63,683 nucleotides of DNA from Chloroflexus sp. MS-G. GTDB taxonomy: Bacteria > Chloroflexota > Chloroflexia > Chloroflexales > Chloroflexaceae. Where the stretch lies: contig NZ_JPIM01000011.1 of the NCBI RefSeq assembly GCF_000735195.1, positions 1 to 63,683 of the forward strand, written 5' to 3'. Shown here in pieces: positions 37,117-45,787 of the stretch; position 1 is the stretch's first letter; each line of letters begins with the position of its first letter. Both the position numbers and the translations under genes were made by a program. The notes under the pieces were generated by a model. It was given only the letters and a program-made list of their open reading frames with translations, searched no databases and was not told where the DNA came from.

Positions 37117-37632
37117 ATGCAGATTCCAAGGCGGCTCTGCATACCCCAATAGCAGGTAGGTATTGCTAATGGATGTTTCCCGATCATTATGTCCGGTACT
37201 GCCTGAGTAGGGGTGGGTCCTACCCCACCTGGCATAGTGGGCCAATAGATCTACGATAGGGATCGCATCGGTATTGTCGTTTCGACAAGGAATGAAACAC
37301 TATACGGGGAAGGCGTTGCCAATAGTAGACGGCATTTCTCGCCACGCAGACCGGTCACTACGCCAGCGAGTATCTAACCCGCCTCCATCTCCTTCTTCCT
37401 CTCCCTGTGTAGGAGAGGAATGGGTCTGAGTGCAGGTGAGTGGGTCCAAGCGCGCTCCGCAGCACGGGCATTGAAAACGCTAACACCTCTACTGGGATCG
37501 TGGGCGGATGTGACCCGAATCAGTGGTTGTACCGTATTGTGTTTCAATGCGAAAGAACACCTAAAACCATCAGCGTGACCTTGCGGTCTGACGAAACGTA
37601 GGTGCAGTACCGTTGCGCATCCGTGCACGGAA
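37117..37632. other. Non-coding gap after the eCIS locus, with decayed repeat
   Basis: No gene is supported in these 516 bases. An imperfect hairpin at 37210-37230 (GGGGTGGG, loop, CCCCACC) may end the eCIS transcript, though it lacks a T run. Bases about 37390-37490 are a shortened forward copy of the hairpin repeat, with CTTCCTCTCC and GGAGAGGAA arms and CGCGCTCCGCAGCACGGGCATTG. Confidence 0.55.
37390..37490 (+). repeat. Decayed hairpin repeat, copy 3
   Basis: The internal stem (CTTCCTCTCC / GGAGAGGAAT) and the downstream CGCTCCGCAGCAC block of the 1207-1523 element are preserved in the same orientation. The terminal repeats are not recognisable. It lies between the eCIS locus and the convergent adenylyltransferase gene. 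Confidence 0.6.
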
Positions 37633-38127
37633 TTACTCGCGGTAACGCTCGACAATCCGTTCAATTAAGCGTGTCGTTGCGTGCCCCTCATGAAAGGGCA
37701 GAATCCGCACCTCACCACCCAGCGCTTGCACGACTCGCGCTTCTGGTAGTCGTGTTGCGTCGAAGGTTGTGCCTTGCCCGTAGTCACCACCTTTCACGTA
37801 CAGATCAGGTGCTAATGCTCCTACCACCGTCTCTGCCGTGCGCTCGTGGAAGATGGTAACTGCATCAACACAACGCAGCGCCGCCACGATAGTCGCTCGC
37901 TCTGTTGCCGGTACAATTGGTCGCAAAGGCCCTTTCAATTGCCGGGTCGATTCATCACTGTTGATAGCCACAATCAATCGGTCGCCAAGCGCACGTGCCG
38001 CTGTCAGATACTGTACGTGACCGACGTGGATAAGATCAAAGACACCGTTGGTCAGCACGACTTTCAGCCCGGCGACCCGCCAACTTGTACGTAATGCTAC
38101 CAGTTCGGTCAGCGCATAGATATTCAT
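37633..38127 (-). CDS. Heptose-1-phosphate adenylyltransferase-like nucleotidyltransferase
   Basis: A 164-residue cytidylyltransferase-fold enzyme matching the RfaE/HldE C-terminal domain. The nucleotide-binding HxGH is HVGH in NGVFDLIHVGHVQYL, and further markers are VAINSDESTRQLKGP, RPIVPATERATIVAAL, YVKGGDY and LPFHEGHATTRLIERI. In Gram-negative bacteria it makes ADP- or GDP-heptose. The start at 38127 overlaps the stop of the small membrane protein (ATGA); upstream in-frame codons lie inside that gene. No kinase domain is fused to it. Because Chloroflexus-type cells lack LPS, an S-layer, glycoprotein or glycolipid sugar is a more likely product. Confidence 0.86.
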   Translation of the reverse strand: MNIYALTELVALRTSWRVAGLKVVLTNGVFDLIHVGHVQYLTAARALGDRLIVAINSDESTRQLKGPLRPIVPATERATIVAALRCVDAVTIFHERTAETVVGALAPDLYVKGGDYGQGTTFDATRLPEARVVQALGGEVRILPFHEGHATTRLIERIVERYRE

Positions 38128-38510
38128 CGTCGTTCTCGAAATGGTGATGTCAGTGGTATGCCGATCCAGAAGAGTATGGTTAATCCGCCGATTACCCCAA
38201 CGAGGAGCATGAGCTGAGATACATTCAACGGTGCACCGGCTAAGAGGGCCGTTACCAGAAAACCACCCATCGGTGTTACAGTCTGTGGAGGGACTAACCG
38301 ACTGGCGTGCCACCAATCACCGTAGCGAAGTCGTTCACTGATGCTACGCCCGATCACTGTACCGGTTGTCCCGATCAGTGCCCACAGGAATGCAGCAATA
38401 AAGATGCTCCACGCCCGTGATGCCCACCAGAACGCACTACCACCGATAAACCCGATCACAACACAGACTGCGGATGATACCCACAGCGGCGCCGGAAAGA
38501 ATCTTGCCAT
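38124..38510 (-). CDS. Small integral membrane protein, unknown function
   Basis: A 128-residue protein with about four apolar segments (residues about 8-28, 33-52, 80-97 and 99-117) separated by a polar ISERLRYGDWWHASRLVP loop. Translationally coupled by a 4-base overlap to the adenylyltransferase gene. No family was recognised. The pairing suggests a role in membrane-bound glycan metabolism, which is inference only. Confidence 0.65.
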   Translation of the reverse strand: MARFFPAPLWVSSAVCVVIGFIGGSAFWWASRAWSIFIAAFLWALIGTTGTVIGRSISERLRYGDWWHASRLVPPQTVTPMGGFLVTALLAGAPLNVSQLMLLVGVIGGLTILFWIGIPLTSPFRERR

Positions 38511-38679
38511 CGCATCAATCCTTCTTGCATGGCGGGCGTTAAACGGCGAATCCCCTGGTCGGTTCTTGCCAGTCTTGTTACGACAATGCCAGACGTTTCA
38601 GCGTTCTTTCCTCACCCAATAGTTGTGGCGAACAACACAGGGGAAAGAAATGGAGTGGGGCACTGGCTCCCAACTCACC

Positions 38680-38780
38680 GCAAACACCCCTTCCTCTATC
38701 TGTGGAAGAGGAAGGGGATTGAAAAGGTTGAGAAGTGCTAGGCACGCTCCGCAGCACGAGCACTACAGACGTTGCCAGCC
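38680..38780 (+). repeat. Decayed hairpin repeat, copy 4
   Basis: A perfect 11-bp stem is formed by CCCCTTCCTCT (38687-38697) and AGAGGAAGGGG (38707-38717). It is followed by GCTAGGCACGCTCCGCAGCACG, matching the repeat family in the same orientation as copies 1 and 3. It sits just past the end of pgi and could also act as that gene's terminator stem, without a T run. Confidence 0.6.
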
Positions 38781-38790
38781 CCTACACCTC

Positions 38791-40200
38791 TCATACCACC
38801 CAGCGCGCATCGAGAGCTTGCGCACGAGCCGCAATCGCCGCCCGCCGCTCCTCAAACCCGCGCCGACCGAGCAGGGCGTAAGTGTTGATCTTGCCAGCTT
38901 CGACCCCAGGCTGGTCAAAAGCATTAATGTTGAACAATTCACCGGCAATTGCCGTCTGCATTTCCATCAGCATAAAGAACTGACCAAGCGTAAAGGCATT
39001 AATCTCCGGAAAGATATGCGTGATATTCGGTTGTCCGGCTTCGCTAAGTGCAATGGCCGTAGCCTGTTGTTCTGCCTGGATCAGCTCCGCCATGGTGTGT
39101 CCGCCAAGGTAACTCACACCTTCCAGATCAGGATAGGCTGTTGGGATAGGGGCTGTTTCTGCGTAACGTTCAACTGCGATAAAGTTGATCAACTTATCAT
39201 ACGGCCCCTCCATATAGAGTTGCACTTGCGAATGCTGATCGGTCGCACCTAGTGCCTTGACCGGCGTTTGCCCGACTCGTGCCGGTTGGCCGTTACGGTC
39301 AATCGCCTTCCCCAAACTCTCGGCCCACAGTTGTGCAAACCAATCGGCTACATCGCGCAGCCGATTAGCGTAAGGCATCATTACCACAATTGGCTTTCCT
39401 TTGCGGAAGCAGAGATAGTTGATCAGAGCGCCCAGTGCTGCCGGGTTTGTCAATGGATCAGGATTGGCTGCCAGTTCGCGACCGTATGCGGCGCCGGCTA
39501 ACAACTCACGGATATTCACCCCCGTCATTGCTGCCGACAACAACCCCACTGAAGTCAACACCGAGAACCGCCCACCTACCTTTGGCGGCAGATCAAACAT
39601 TGTCCATCCCTCACGTAGCCCGATCTGGCGCAAAAACCCACTGTTCGGATCAGTTGTCAGTACAATATGATCGCCCAGGCGATCTTCCCCAACCGCTTCA
39701 ACCAGCGCCTGCCGGAAGTAGAGAAATGACGCCATTGTTTCGGCGGTCGTCCCACTTTTACTGATCACATTAAACATCGTTCGGCGCAAATCGAGAATCT
39801 GTAGTGCCCCTGCATTCAGCTCAGGGTCAGAATTATCGAGCACCAAGAGGCGTGGCCAACCTCGCCGCTCACGTGGCAACAAGTTGTAAAATGGGCCATT
39901 GATCGCCGTCTGTACTGCAATGTTGCCCAGCGCCGAGCCACCGATTCCCAATACCACGAACGTATCGATCCGATCACGATGTTCGGCAGCAAACTGTTCA
40001 AACGGTGTCACATCCTGATCGGGTAACAACGGCCAACCAAGATCGGCCTGCCGTTGTTGGATTGCTGCAATTGCTGCGGCTGCCCGTGGTGCTTCTGCTT
40101 CCAGCTCCGCCGGCATGAGACCGTGCGTTCCAAACACGTTATTCACGTCCAGCCGAATCCGTTGGCTTTCTCGCCAGCTCGCATCTTTGTGGCGCATCAT
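38791..40200 (-). CDS. pgi: Glucose-6-phosphate isomerase
   Basis: A 469-residue phosphosugar isomerase that interconverts glucose-6-phosphate and fructose-6-phosphate in the cytosol. Markers include VLGIGGSALGNIAVQTA, the SIS phosphate loop FNVISKSGTTAETMASFLYFR, GGRFSVLTSVGLL, and KALGATDQHSQVQLYMEGPYDK. The length and sequence fit the shorter bacterial PGI group rather than the ~550-residue enterobacterial form. Two adjacent ATG codons (40200 and 40197) follow AAGGAGTTC; the first is used here. Monocistronic. Confidence 0.93.
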   Translation of the reverse strand: MMRHKDASWRESQRIRLDVNNVFGTHGLMPAELEAEAPRAAAAIAAIQQRQADLGWPLLPDQDVTPFEQFAAEHRDRIDTFVVLGIGGSALGNIAVQTAINGPFYNLLPRERRGWPRLLVLDNSDPELNAGALQILDLRRTMFNVISKSGTTAETMASFLYFRQALVEAVGEDRLGDHIVLTTDPNSGFLRQIGLREGWTMFDLPPKVGGRFSVLTSVGLLSAAMTGVNIRELLAGAAYGRELAANPDPLTNPAALGALINYLCFRKGKPIVVMMPYANRLRDVADWFAQLWAESLGKAIDRNGQPARVGQTPVKALGATDQHSQVQLYMEGPYDKLINFIAVERYAETAPIPTAYPDLEGVSYLGGHTMAELIQAEQQATAIALSEAGQPNITHIFPEINAFTLGQFFMLMEMQTAIAGELFNINAFDQPGVEAGKINTYALLGRRGFEERRAAIAARAQALDARWVV

Positions 40201-40617
40201 GAACTCCTTACTTTATGATCGGCCTTCACTCAATCTGTTTAGAGTCTAGCTTTTCTAGTAACGGTCACCTGCCTTGCCCTATTACGCTCAGGATACCATA
40301 CCTGCCGTCAGTAATGGCGAACAGAGGCATAAGGAGTGAGGGGTATATGATCCTTATGAGCGTATCATGCACAATCGAACATGGTGAAACGTGCTACGCT
40401 CCCTGTCTTTAGCAAGGGGAAAGTGAGAACCTGATCAACAACAATGATTTCAACGAGCGCCGATCCAGTTGCCGCGGCTCTCCCGCGCTCATCATAGTTC
40501 AGAGCAGGCGCACGAGTATAATGCCCACACCACGGCGATCATTTGCGTTTCACACCAGAAAACGATAAGATGAAGATGATGAGCGAAAACGGGTCGGCTT
40601 GAGGTAAAGGAACATGT
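40201..40617. other. Non-coding gap between pgi and the cupin gene
   Basis: 417 bases without a supported gene. TATAAT at 40517-40522 could be a -10 box for the cupin gene, but a convincing -35 at the right distance is not seen and the start codon is 95 bases farther on. The divergent pgi promoter also lies here. Confidence 0.4.
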
Positions 40618-40962
40618 ATGCACGCAGTACAAACCGCTGACATCAAGAGCTTTCTTATCGGCTCGATGAAACTCCGTCCGTTTACCGGCAACGAACTGAT
40701 GGCGGTACGGGTCGAAGCTCCCAAAGGAGCGACCGCACCGGCTCATAGCCACCCTCACGAACAAATGACGTTAGTCATCAGTGGTCGTGTACGTTTTCGC
40801 GTTGGCGATGAATGGCGAGAACTCGGCCCTATGGAGATTGTCCATATTCCTGGTGGCGTCGAACACGAGGCTGTCATGGAGGAAGATTCGATCTTTTTCG
40901 ATCTCTTCCATCCGGTACGTGCCGACTTTATCCAGCGCCAGGCTGAAGCTGAGGAAGCTTAA
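40618..40962 (+). CDS. Single-domain cupin protein
   Basis: A 114-residue cupin_2 barrel. Motif 1 is in AHSHPHEQMTLVISGRVRFR (His and Glu metal ligands) and motif 2 is in MEIVHIPGGVEHEAVMEEDS. The ATG at 40618 follows GAGGTAAAGGAAC. Such proteins are isomerases, dioxygenases or ligand sensors; nothing here decides which. The downstream gene is convergent. Confidence 0.85.
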   Translation: MHAVQTADIKSFLIGSMKLRPFTGNELMAVRVEAPKGATAPAHSHPHEQMTLVISGRVRFRVGDEWRELGPMEIVHIPGGVEHEAVMEEDSIFFDLFHPVRADFIQRQAEAEEA

Positions 40963-40970
40963 GATGATCG

Positions 40971-41303
40971 CTACGGATTACTTGCACGCTCGTTCTGCGT
41001 CTGGCGGGCTGCGGCATATTCCTCAGCCGTAATCATCTGACCGCCAACCACTTCCTGGCTAATCAATCGACGTTGGCGGTCAAAGCGCAATTCGGCTGTC
41101 ATCAGGCGAAAACAACGATCATCCATCATCTCTTTACGAATCCAGTAACCGGCGATCTCTTCACGATCATCATATTCGACCGACAAATCGTTGTAGAGGT
41201 TAATCCGGGTTTGTACAACAGCACCACACCGGTTGCAGCGCACGTGGAAAAGCATCACTGGCGGTTCTGAATGACCGCCGAATAATCGTCGTAACCATTG
41301 CAT
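40971..41303 (-). CDS. Hypothetical protein with N-terminal CxxC
   Basis: A 110-residue protein. The N terminus has VRCNRCGAVVQTRINLYNDL, a CxxC that may bind metal. A central IAGYWIRKEMMDDRCFRLM segment and ELRFDRQRRLISQEVVGG follow, and the C terminus is polar. No signal or membrane segment is present. Family not recognised; the sequence appears compact enough to be a real conserved protein. Confidence 0.65.
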   Translation of the reverse strand: MQWLRRLFGGHSEPPVMLFHVRCNRCGAVVQTRINLYNDLSVEYDDREEIAGYWIRKEMMDDRCFRLMTAELRFDRQRRLISQEVVGGQMITAEEYAAARQTQNERASNP

Positions 41304-41741
41304 GAGTTCACTCTCCGATATAGATGCGACAAGATGCTATGATTCATCATAGCGCACCTACCAAAGAACAGCAACCATCAGGAGTGTTATACCAATCCTG
41401 TTCACGAAAACCGTATATCCTGGTGCGCGGGCCTCTGGCCCGCAATCCCACCTTGCGTGGAAGAACGCGCCGATGATGATCGTTCCCCCGATGCCCCACA
41501 AGCAGGGTGAACATACGGGGGACTCGGAGGTAGTAGGGCGCTGATGCACTCCCTCATAGATTTCAGCCGCCCACCGCACCTACAGCCAGAGGCCCGCATC
41601 CCCAGATGACTGCGTGAGTCAGAAGTCATTGGCAGCGGATGTGTGATGTTCATCGGTGTTTCTTCGCTGGTGTATCGTCTGGTCATCGAAGGTGACCTAA
41701 AGCTGAAAACTCCGAAAAACCCTATCCGGCGCCGTACCCAT
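41304..41741. other. Non-coding gap upstream of the tRNA-tuf operon
   Basis: About 440 bases without a supported gene. GTGCGCGGGCCTCTGGCCCGC near 41421-41441 is another single copy of the left-edge GC-rich repeat core. The rest looks unstructured. Confidence 0.5.
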
Positions 41742-41770
41742 TTGCATAAAACGCCAGATTGTGTTAGAAT
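41742..41770 (+). promoter_or_regulatory. Sigma-70-type promoter for the tRNA-tuf operon
   Basis: TTGCAT (41742-41747), a 17-base spacer and TAGAAT (41765-41770) form a good vegetative promoter. It lies about 39 bases upstream of tRNA-Thr. It probably drives the three tRNAs and tuf. Confidence 0.7.
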
Positions 41771-41808
41771 GCACACTGCTGAGCGATGGCTCGACGCCGT
41801 CGGTGTGT

Positions 41809-41884
41809 GCCGACGTAGCTCAATTGGCAGAGCAGCGGTTTTGTAAACCGCCGGTTCAGGGTTCAAGTCCCTGCGTCGGCTCCA
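41809..41884 (+). tRNA. tRNA-Thr (anticodon UGU)
   Basis: A full cloverleaf is readable. The acceptor stem is GCCGACG/CGTCGGC. The anticodon arm is GCGGT-TTTGTAA-ACCGC with anticodon TGT. The T arm contains GGTTCAAGTCC. The 3' CCA is encoded. First gene of the tRNA-tuf operon. Confidence 0.95.
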
Positions 41885-41895
41885 TCGCTACTTAC

Positions 41896-41981
41896 GGGTC
41901 GGTACCGAAGTGGCCAAACGGGGCGGTCTGTAAAATCGCTGGCTTACGCCTTCGCAGGTTCGAATCCTGCCCGGCCCACCA
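41896..41981 (+). tRNA. tRNA-Tyr (anticodon GUA)
   Basis: An 86-base class II tRNA with a long variable arm. The acceptor stem GGGTCGG pairs with CCGGCCC. The anticodon arm is GCGGT-CTGTAAA-ATCGC with anticodon GTA. The variable arm is GGCTTACGCC. CCA is encoded. Eleven bases after tRNA-Thr(UGU). Confidence 0.95.
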
Positions 41982-42023
41982 ACAAATGAGTAGAGTGTTT
42001 CTTGTATCGCTCTACTCGTTTAT

Positions 42024-42099
42024 GCCTACGTAGCTCAGTCGGTAGAGCACGTCTTTGGTAAAGACGAGGTCACGGGTTCAAGTCCCGTCGTAGGCTCCA
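42024..42099 (+). tRNA. tRNA-Thr (anticodon GGU)
   Basis: Acceptor stem GCCTACG/CGTAGGC. The anticodon arm is CGTCT-TTGGTAA-AGACG with anticodon GGT. The T arm is ACGGGTTCAAGTCCCGT, and CCA is encoded. The Thr-Tyr-Thr-tuf order resembles the tRNA-tufB operon of other bacteria. Confidence 0.95.
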
Positions 42100-42140
42100 G
42101 CCGACAGTGATGGCGAGGTGAGCGCGAACCTTGCCCAGTT

Positions 42141-42167
42141 GCTCGTGCCAACTGTCTTGGCACGAGC
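42141..42167 (+). promoter_or_regulatory. Perfect hairpin in the tuf leader
   Basis: GCTCGTGCCAA (42141-42151), loop CTGTC and TTGGCACGAGC (42157-42167) form an 11-bp perfect stem, 40 bases upstream of the tuf start. No adjacent T run is present. It could be an RNase processing site separating tRNA from tuf mRNA, or a weak attenuator. Confidence 0.6.
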
Positions 42168-42206
42168 GGCATATTTTCGCGCCTTGTCTTAAGGAGCAAG
42201 GAATCC

Positions 42207-43412
42207 ATGGCCAAACAAAAATTCGAGCGGACGAAACCGCACGTCAATGTCGGCACCATCGGTCACGTAGACCACGGCAAGACGACGTTGACCGCTGCAA
42301 TCACCAAGGTGCTGTCACTCAAGGGCGCGGCCCAGTTTATGGCCTACGACCAGATTGACAATGCACCGGAAGAGCGCGCCCGTGGCATTACGATTGCCAT
42401 TCGTCACGTGGAGTATCAGACCGAGAAACGCCACTACGCGCACGTGGACTGTCCCGGCCACGCCGACTACATTAAGAATATGATTACCGGCGCAGCACAG
42501 ATGGACGGCGCGATTTTGGTGGTGAGCGCCCCCGATGGCCCGATGCCGCAGACCCGCGAGCACATCCTGCTCGCCCGCCAGGTACAGGTGCCGGCCATCG
42601 TCGTGTTCCTCAACAAGGTCGATATGATGGACGACCCCGAGCTGCTGGAGCTGGTCGAGCTGGAGTTGCGCGAGCTGCTCAGCAAGTACGGGTTTCCGGG
42701 CGATGAGATTCCGATTATCCGCGGGAGCGCCCGCAATGCGCTGGAAAGCCCAAGCCAGGACATCAACGCGCCGGAGTATGCCTGTATCCTGGAGCTGATG
42801 AAGGCGGTCGATGAGTACATTCCGACGCCGCAGCGGGCGATTGACCAGCCGTTCCTGATGCCGATAGAAGACGTGTTCGGGATTAAGGGGCGTGGAACGG
42901 TGGTGACCGGGCGGATCGAGCGCGGGAAGGTGAAGGTCGGCGATACGGTCGAGATTGTGGGCATGACCGACGAAGCGCCCCGCCGCACGGTGGTGACGGG
43001 GGTGGAGATGTTCCAGAAGACGCTCGATGAAGGGATTGCTGGCGACAACGTCGGCTGTCTGTTGCGGGGGATTGAGCGCAACGAGGTTGAGCGCGGGCAG
43101 GTGTTGTGCGCGCCTGGGAGCATCAAGCCGCACAAGAAGTTTGAGGCGCAGGTGTACGTGTTGAAGAAGGAAGAGGGTGGACGGCACACGCCGTTCTTCT
43201 CGGGCTACCGGCCGCAGTTCTACATTCGGACGACCGACGTGACGGGGGCGATTAGCTTACCGGCGGGGATGGAGATGGTGATGCCAGGCGACAACGTGGT
43301 GATGACCATCGACCTGATCGTGCCGGTGGCGATTGAAGAGGGGTTGCGCTTCGCCATCCGCGAGGGTGGTCGCACCGTCGGTGCTGGTGTCGTGACCAAG
43401 ATCCTTGATTAA
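42207..43412 (+). CDS. tuf: Elongation factor Tu
   Basis: A 401-residue translation GTPase that delivers aminoacyl-tRNA to the ribosome. G1 is GHVDHGKT (residues 19-26), G2 is in ARGITI, G3 is DCPGH, G4 is NKVD and G5 is in RGSARNA. Domains 2 and 3 are complete, ending [11 protein letters not shown]. Directly after RGITI the sequence reads AIRHVEYQ where most EF-Tu proteins have NTAHVEYE, a mild switch-I departure. The gene is more GC-rich in wobble positions than its neighbours, consistent with high expression or with gene conversion against a second tuf copy. Start is preceded by TAAGGAGCAAGG. Confidence 0.98.
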   Translation: MAKQKFERTKPHVNVGTIGHVDHGKTTLTAAITKVLSLKGAAQFMAYDQIDNAPEERARGITIAIRHVEYQTEKRHYAHVDCPGHADYIKNMITGAAQMDGAILVVSAPDGPMPQTREHILLARQVQVPAIVVFLNKVDMMDDPELLELVELELRELLSKYGFPGDEIPIIRGSARNALESPSQDINAPEYACILELMKAVDEYIPTPQRAIDQPFLMPIEDVFGIKGRGTVVTGRIERGKVKVGDTVEIVGMTDEAPRRTVVTGVEMFQKTLDEGIAGDNVGCLLRGIERNEVERGQVLCAPGSIKPHKKFEAQVYVLKKEEGGRHTPFFSGYRPQFYIRTTDVTGAISLPAGMEMVMPGDNVVMTIDLIVPVAIEEGLRFAIREGGRTVGAGVVTKILD

Positions 43413-43432
43413 TTCCCAAGGCCGGATTCGCT

Positions 43433-43466
43433 AAGCTGTCGGCGGCGCTGCTGTCGCCGACAGCTT
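43433..43466 (+). terminator. Strong hairpin between tuf and secE
   Basis: AAGCTGTCGGCG (43433-43444), a 10-base loop and CGCCGACAGCTT (43455-43466) form a 12-bp perfect stem. It lacks a T run. It is likely a processing or partial-termination site reducing secE-nusG expression relative to tuf. Confidence 0.55.
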
Positions 43467-43484
43467 CAAAGTGAAGGGTATAAA

Positions 43485-43712
43485 ATGGCCGTGGCCAAAG
43501 ATACAGATCGTGACGTTCAAGAAAACATTCTCGTGCGCACGTTTCGCGAAACGCGCAGCGAGTTACGGCAAGTTGTTTGGCCAAGCCGCGAAGAGACGAT
43601 TCGCCTTACGGTGCTCGTGGTTGCAGTATCGCTTGTTATCGGGTTGTTGCTCTTTATTGGCGATACAATCTTCACCTTCCTTTACACGAGTCTCGTGAGC
43701 CTCGTCCAATAG
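43485..43712 (+). CDS. secE: Preprotein translocase subunit SecE
   Basis: A 75-residue short-form SecE, the SecYEG clamp component. It has the conserved amphipathic helix RTFRETRSELRQVVWPSREE followed by a single membrane span (LTVLVVAVSLVIGLLLFIG). The location immediately upstream of nusG supports the call. rpmG, which often lies between tuf and secE, is not present. Confidence 0.93.
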   Translation: MAVAKDTDRDVQENILVRTFRETRSELRQVVWPSREETIRLTVLVVAVSLVIGLLLFIGDTIFTFLYTSLVSLVQ

Positions 43713-43734
43713 CTGTTCGCGAACGAGGACTGCC

Positions 43735-44304
43735 ATGTCTGAGGAAAAGGAAAAGGAAAAAGAGAAAGAGGCCGATGATCGGCGCTGGTATGTGATCCAT
43801 ACCTACTCAGGTTACGAAAATAAGGTCAAGAAAAATCTGGAGCATCGGATTGCTTCGATGGAGATGCAAGACCAGATTTTTCGCGTGATCGTGCCAACTG
43901 AAGAGGAAATTGAGATCAAAAATGGTCAGCGCCGCACGGTTAATAAGAAGATCTATCCCGGCTATGTCCTGGTGCAGATGCGTCTTACCGATGATTCGTG
44001 GTACGTGGTGCGCAATACACCTGGCGTGACCAGCTTCGTCGGGCATGGCAATAAACCTACTCCCCTTGATGAAGAAGAGGTGAAAGCAATTCTTCGTCAG
44101 ATGGAGGGCGAAACTCCGAAGGTACGCGTAAGCTATCAAAAAGGACAGGCGGTTAAGATTATCGATGGTCCCTTTACCGATTTCGAGGGTATTGTCGATG
44201 CCATCGATCACGAGCGAGGTCGGGTGCGTGTCCTCGTCTCTTTCTTTGGCCGTGAAGCGCCAGTTGAACTTGATTTCTTACAGGTAACTCGATTGGTAGA
44301 ATAA
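43735..44304 (+). CDS. nusG: Transcription antitermination factor NusG
   Basis: A 189-residue NusG that binds RNA polymerase and couples transcription to translation or Rho. The N-terminal NGN domain begins [20 protein letters not shown]. The C-terminal KOW domain is [21 protein letters not shown] charged Glu/Lys run precedes the NGN domain. Lies 22 bases after secE. Confidence 0.96.
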   Translation: MSEEKEKEKEKEADDRRWYVIHTYSGYENKVKKNLEHRIASMEMQDQIFRVIVPTEEEIEIKNGQRRTVNKKIYPGYVLVQMRLTDDSWYVVRNTPGVTSFVGHGNKPTPLDEEEVKAILRQMEGETPKVRVSYQKGQAVKIIDGPFTDFEGIVDAIDHERGRVRVLVSFFGREAPVELDFLQVTRLVE

Positions 44305-44389
44305 TTGTGTCGTCGATCCGCTACCTCGCCGGTTGCGCGAGGGAGGGAGAGGGCGTTGCCTGCTTTCCCGCCATGTAAGGAGTTGTGTC

Positions 44390-44815
44390 GTGGCTAAGAA
44401 ACTTGTGGCAGTGGTAAAACTGCAATTGCCGGCCGGTAAGGCTACCCCGGCGCCGCCCGTTGGCCCGGCGCTCGGTCAGTACGGCATCAATATTATGGCC
44501 TTCGTGAAGGAGTATAACGAAAAATCGGCCTCGCAGGCCGGGAGTATCGTTCCGGTCGAGATTTCGATTTACAGCGACCGCTCCTTCGTCGCCCGTCTGC
44601 TTACCCCACCGGCGGCTGATCTTTTGCGCAAAGCGGCTGGTATTCAGAAGGGTGCCAGTACGCCGAAGCGCACGACGGTTGGTACGATTACACGTGCACA
44701 GTTGCGCCAGATCGCTCAGCAGAAATTGCCTGATATGAACGCGAATGATATCGAGGCCGCTGAGCGGATTATCGCCGGTACGGCACGGAGTATGGGCATT
44801 AAGATTGTTGAATGA
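44390..44815 (+). CDS. rplK: Ribosomal protein uL11
   Basis: A 141-residue L11, exactly the usual size. The N-terminal [17 protein letters not shown] segment binds release and elongation factors, and the C-terminal RNA-binding region ([20 protein letters not shown]) contacts 23S rRNA. A GTG start at 44390 follows AAGGAG; the longer in-frame codon at 44333 is rejected on length and site. Confidence 0.97.
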   Translation: MAKKLVAVVKLQLPAGKATPAPPVGPALGQYGINIMAFVKEYNEKSASQAGSIVPVEISIYSDRSFVARLLTPPAADLLRKAAGIQKGASTPKRTTVGTITRAQLRQIAQQKLPDMNANDIEAAERIIAGTARSMGIKIVE

Positions 44816-44867
44816 TTAGTTGGTGGGAGGATTACTTGATCCGCCATCACCACCAGGAGTAGCTGCC

Positions 44868-45581
44868 ATGCCAAAGCACGGAAAAAAGTATCTCGCCGCT
44901 CTGGCGAAGGTTGATCGAACTCGTCTCTATTCACCGCTCGATGCGCTCGCCCTGGTTAAAGAAACGTCGTACACAAAATTTGATGCGACGGTTGAAGCGC
45001 ATCTGCGGCTTGGTATCGATCCTCGTCACGCTGATCAGAATATTCGTACTACGGTTGCATTGCCACACGGTACCGGTAAAACGGTGCGTGTGCTGGTCTT
45101 TGCTCAGGGTGAAGCTGCGCAAATCGCGCTCGATGCCGGTGCAGATTATGCGGGTAGCGATGATTTGATTGCCCGTATCGACCGCGAGAATTTCTTCGAC
45201 TTCGATGTGGCTATCGCAACCCCTGATATGATGGGTAAGGTCGGTCGCATCGGTCGTAAGCTCGGTCCGCGTGGTTTGATGCCTAACCCAAAGAGTGGGA
45301 CCATCGTTCCTGCCGCCGATCTGGCCCGTACCATCCGCGAGGTGAAGGGAGGTCGGGTCGAGATTCGTAACGATAAGACCGGTATCCTGCACGTTGCTAT
45401 CGGGAAGGTTAGTTTTACACCACAGCAGTTGAGCGAAAATTTTGTAGCGCTCATGGACGCGGTGAAAGCGGCAAAGCCAAGTGGTGCGAAAGGTACCTAT
45501 ATTCGGAGTGTGACGCTGACAAGTACTATGGGGCCTGGAATACCGGTTGATCCGGTTGCTGCCCAGAATTTGAAGGTCTAA
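44868..45581 (+). CDS. rplA: Ribosomal protein uL1
   Basis: A 237-residue L1. It contains [20 protein letters not shown], the [13 protein letters not shown] segment, and [20 protein letters not shown], the strongly conserved RNA-binding core. Ends [10 protein letters not shown]. The start at 44868 follows CAGGAGTAGCTGCC. L1 forms the L1 stalk and usually represses its own mRNA. Confidence 0.97.
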   Translation: MPKHGKKYLAALAKVDRTRLYSPLDALALVKETSYTKFDATVEAHLRLGIDPRHADQNIRTTVALPHGTGKTVRVLVFAQGEAAQIALDAGADYAGSDDLIARIDRENFFDFDVAIATPDMMGKVGRIGRKLGPRGLMPNPKSGTIVPAADLARTIREVKGGRVEIRNDKTGILHVAIGKVSFTPQQLSENFVALMDAVKAAKPSGAKGTYIRSVTLTSTMGPGIPVDPVAAQNLKV

Positions 45582-45787
45582 TATCTTTCATTAGCTGCCT
45601 GAGACAGTCGGTGAGCTGTGCTCTTAATGGCCTTTGGGCTGCCGACCGAGGTGGCGTCTGAGATACGATAGTCGTGAGTGATATGCTCACTCTGTCAGTT
45701 GTGCGCAGATAAGCTGCGCCGTTCTCGGTCGCCTGTCTCAGGAGACAGGCGACCGTTTTTAATCTACTTTGAGAGGAGGTGAAATGC
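45582..45787 (+). promoter_or_regulatory. Probable L10 (rplJ) leader region
   Basis: A 206-base untranslated leader upstream of rplJ. In many bacteria the L10-L12 complex binds such a leader to repress rplJL. Segments around 45600-45660 (GAGACAGTCGGTGAGC, GGGCTGCCGACCGAGG) are complementary and could form the binding fold. The leader ends in an intrinsic terminator and then a strong ribosome site (GAGGAGGTGA). Confidence 0.65.
45726..45760 (+). terminator. Intrinsic attenuator in the rplJ leader
   Basis: CGGTCGCCTGTCT and AGACAGGCGACCG form a 13-bp perfect stem with loop CAGG, followed directly by TTTTT. It sits just 28 bases before the rplJ start, so it must be conditionally read through. 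Confidence 0.85.

Noticed and set aside
38623..39252. A 209-residue frame through the repeat and antisense to pgi
   Set aside because: It begins in the repeat, reads antisense to pgi and has no recognisable domain.
42315..43187. A 290-residue reading frame antisense to tuf
   Set aside because: It is a shadow of the strongly biased tuf codons; composition (His/Leu/Asp/Arg-rich) and lack of any domain fit an artefact.
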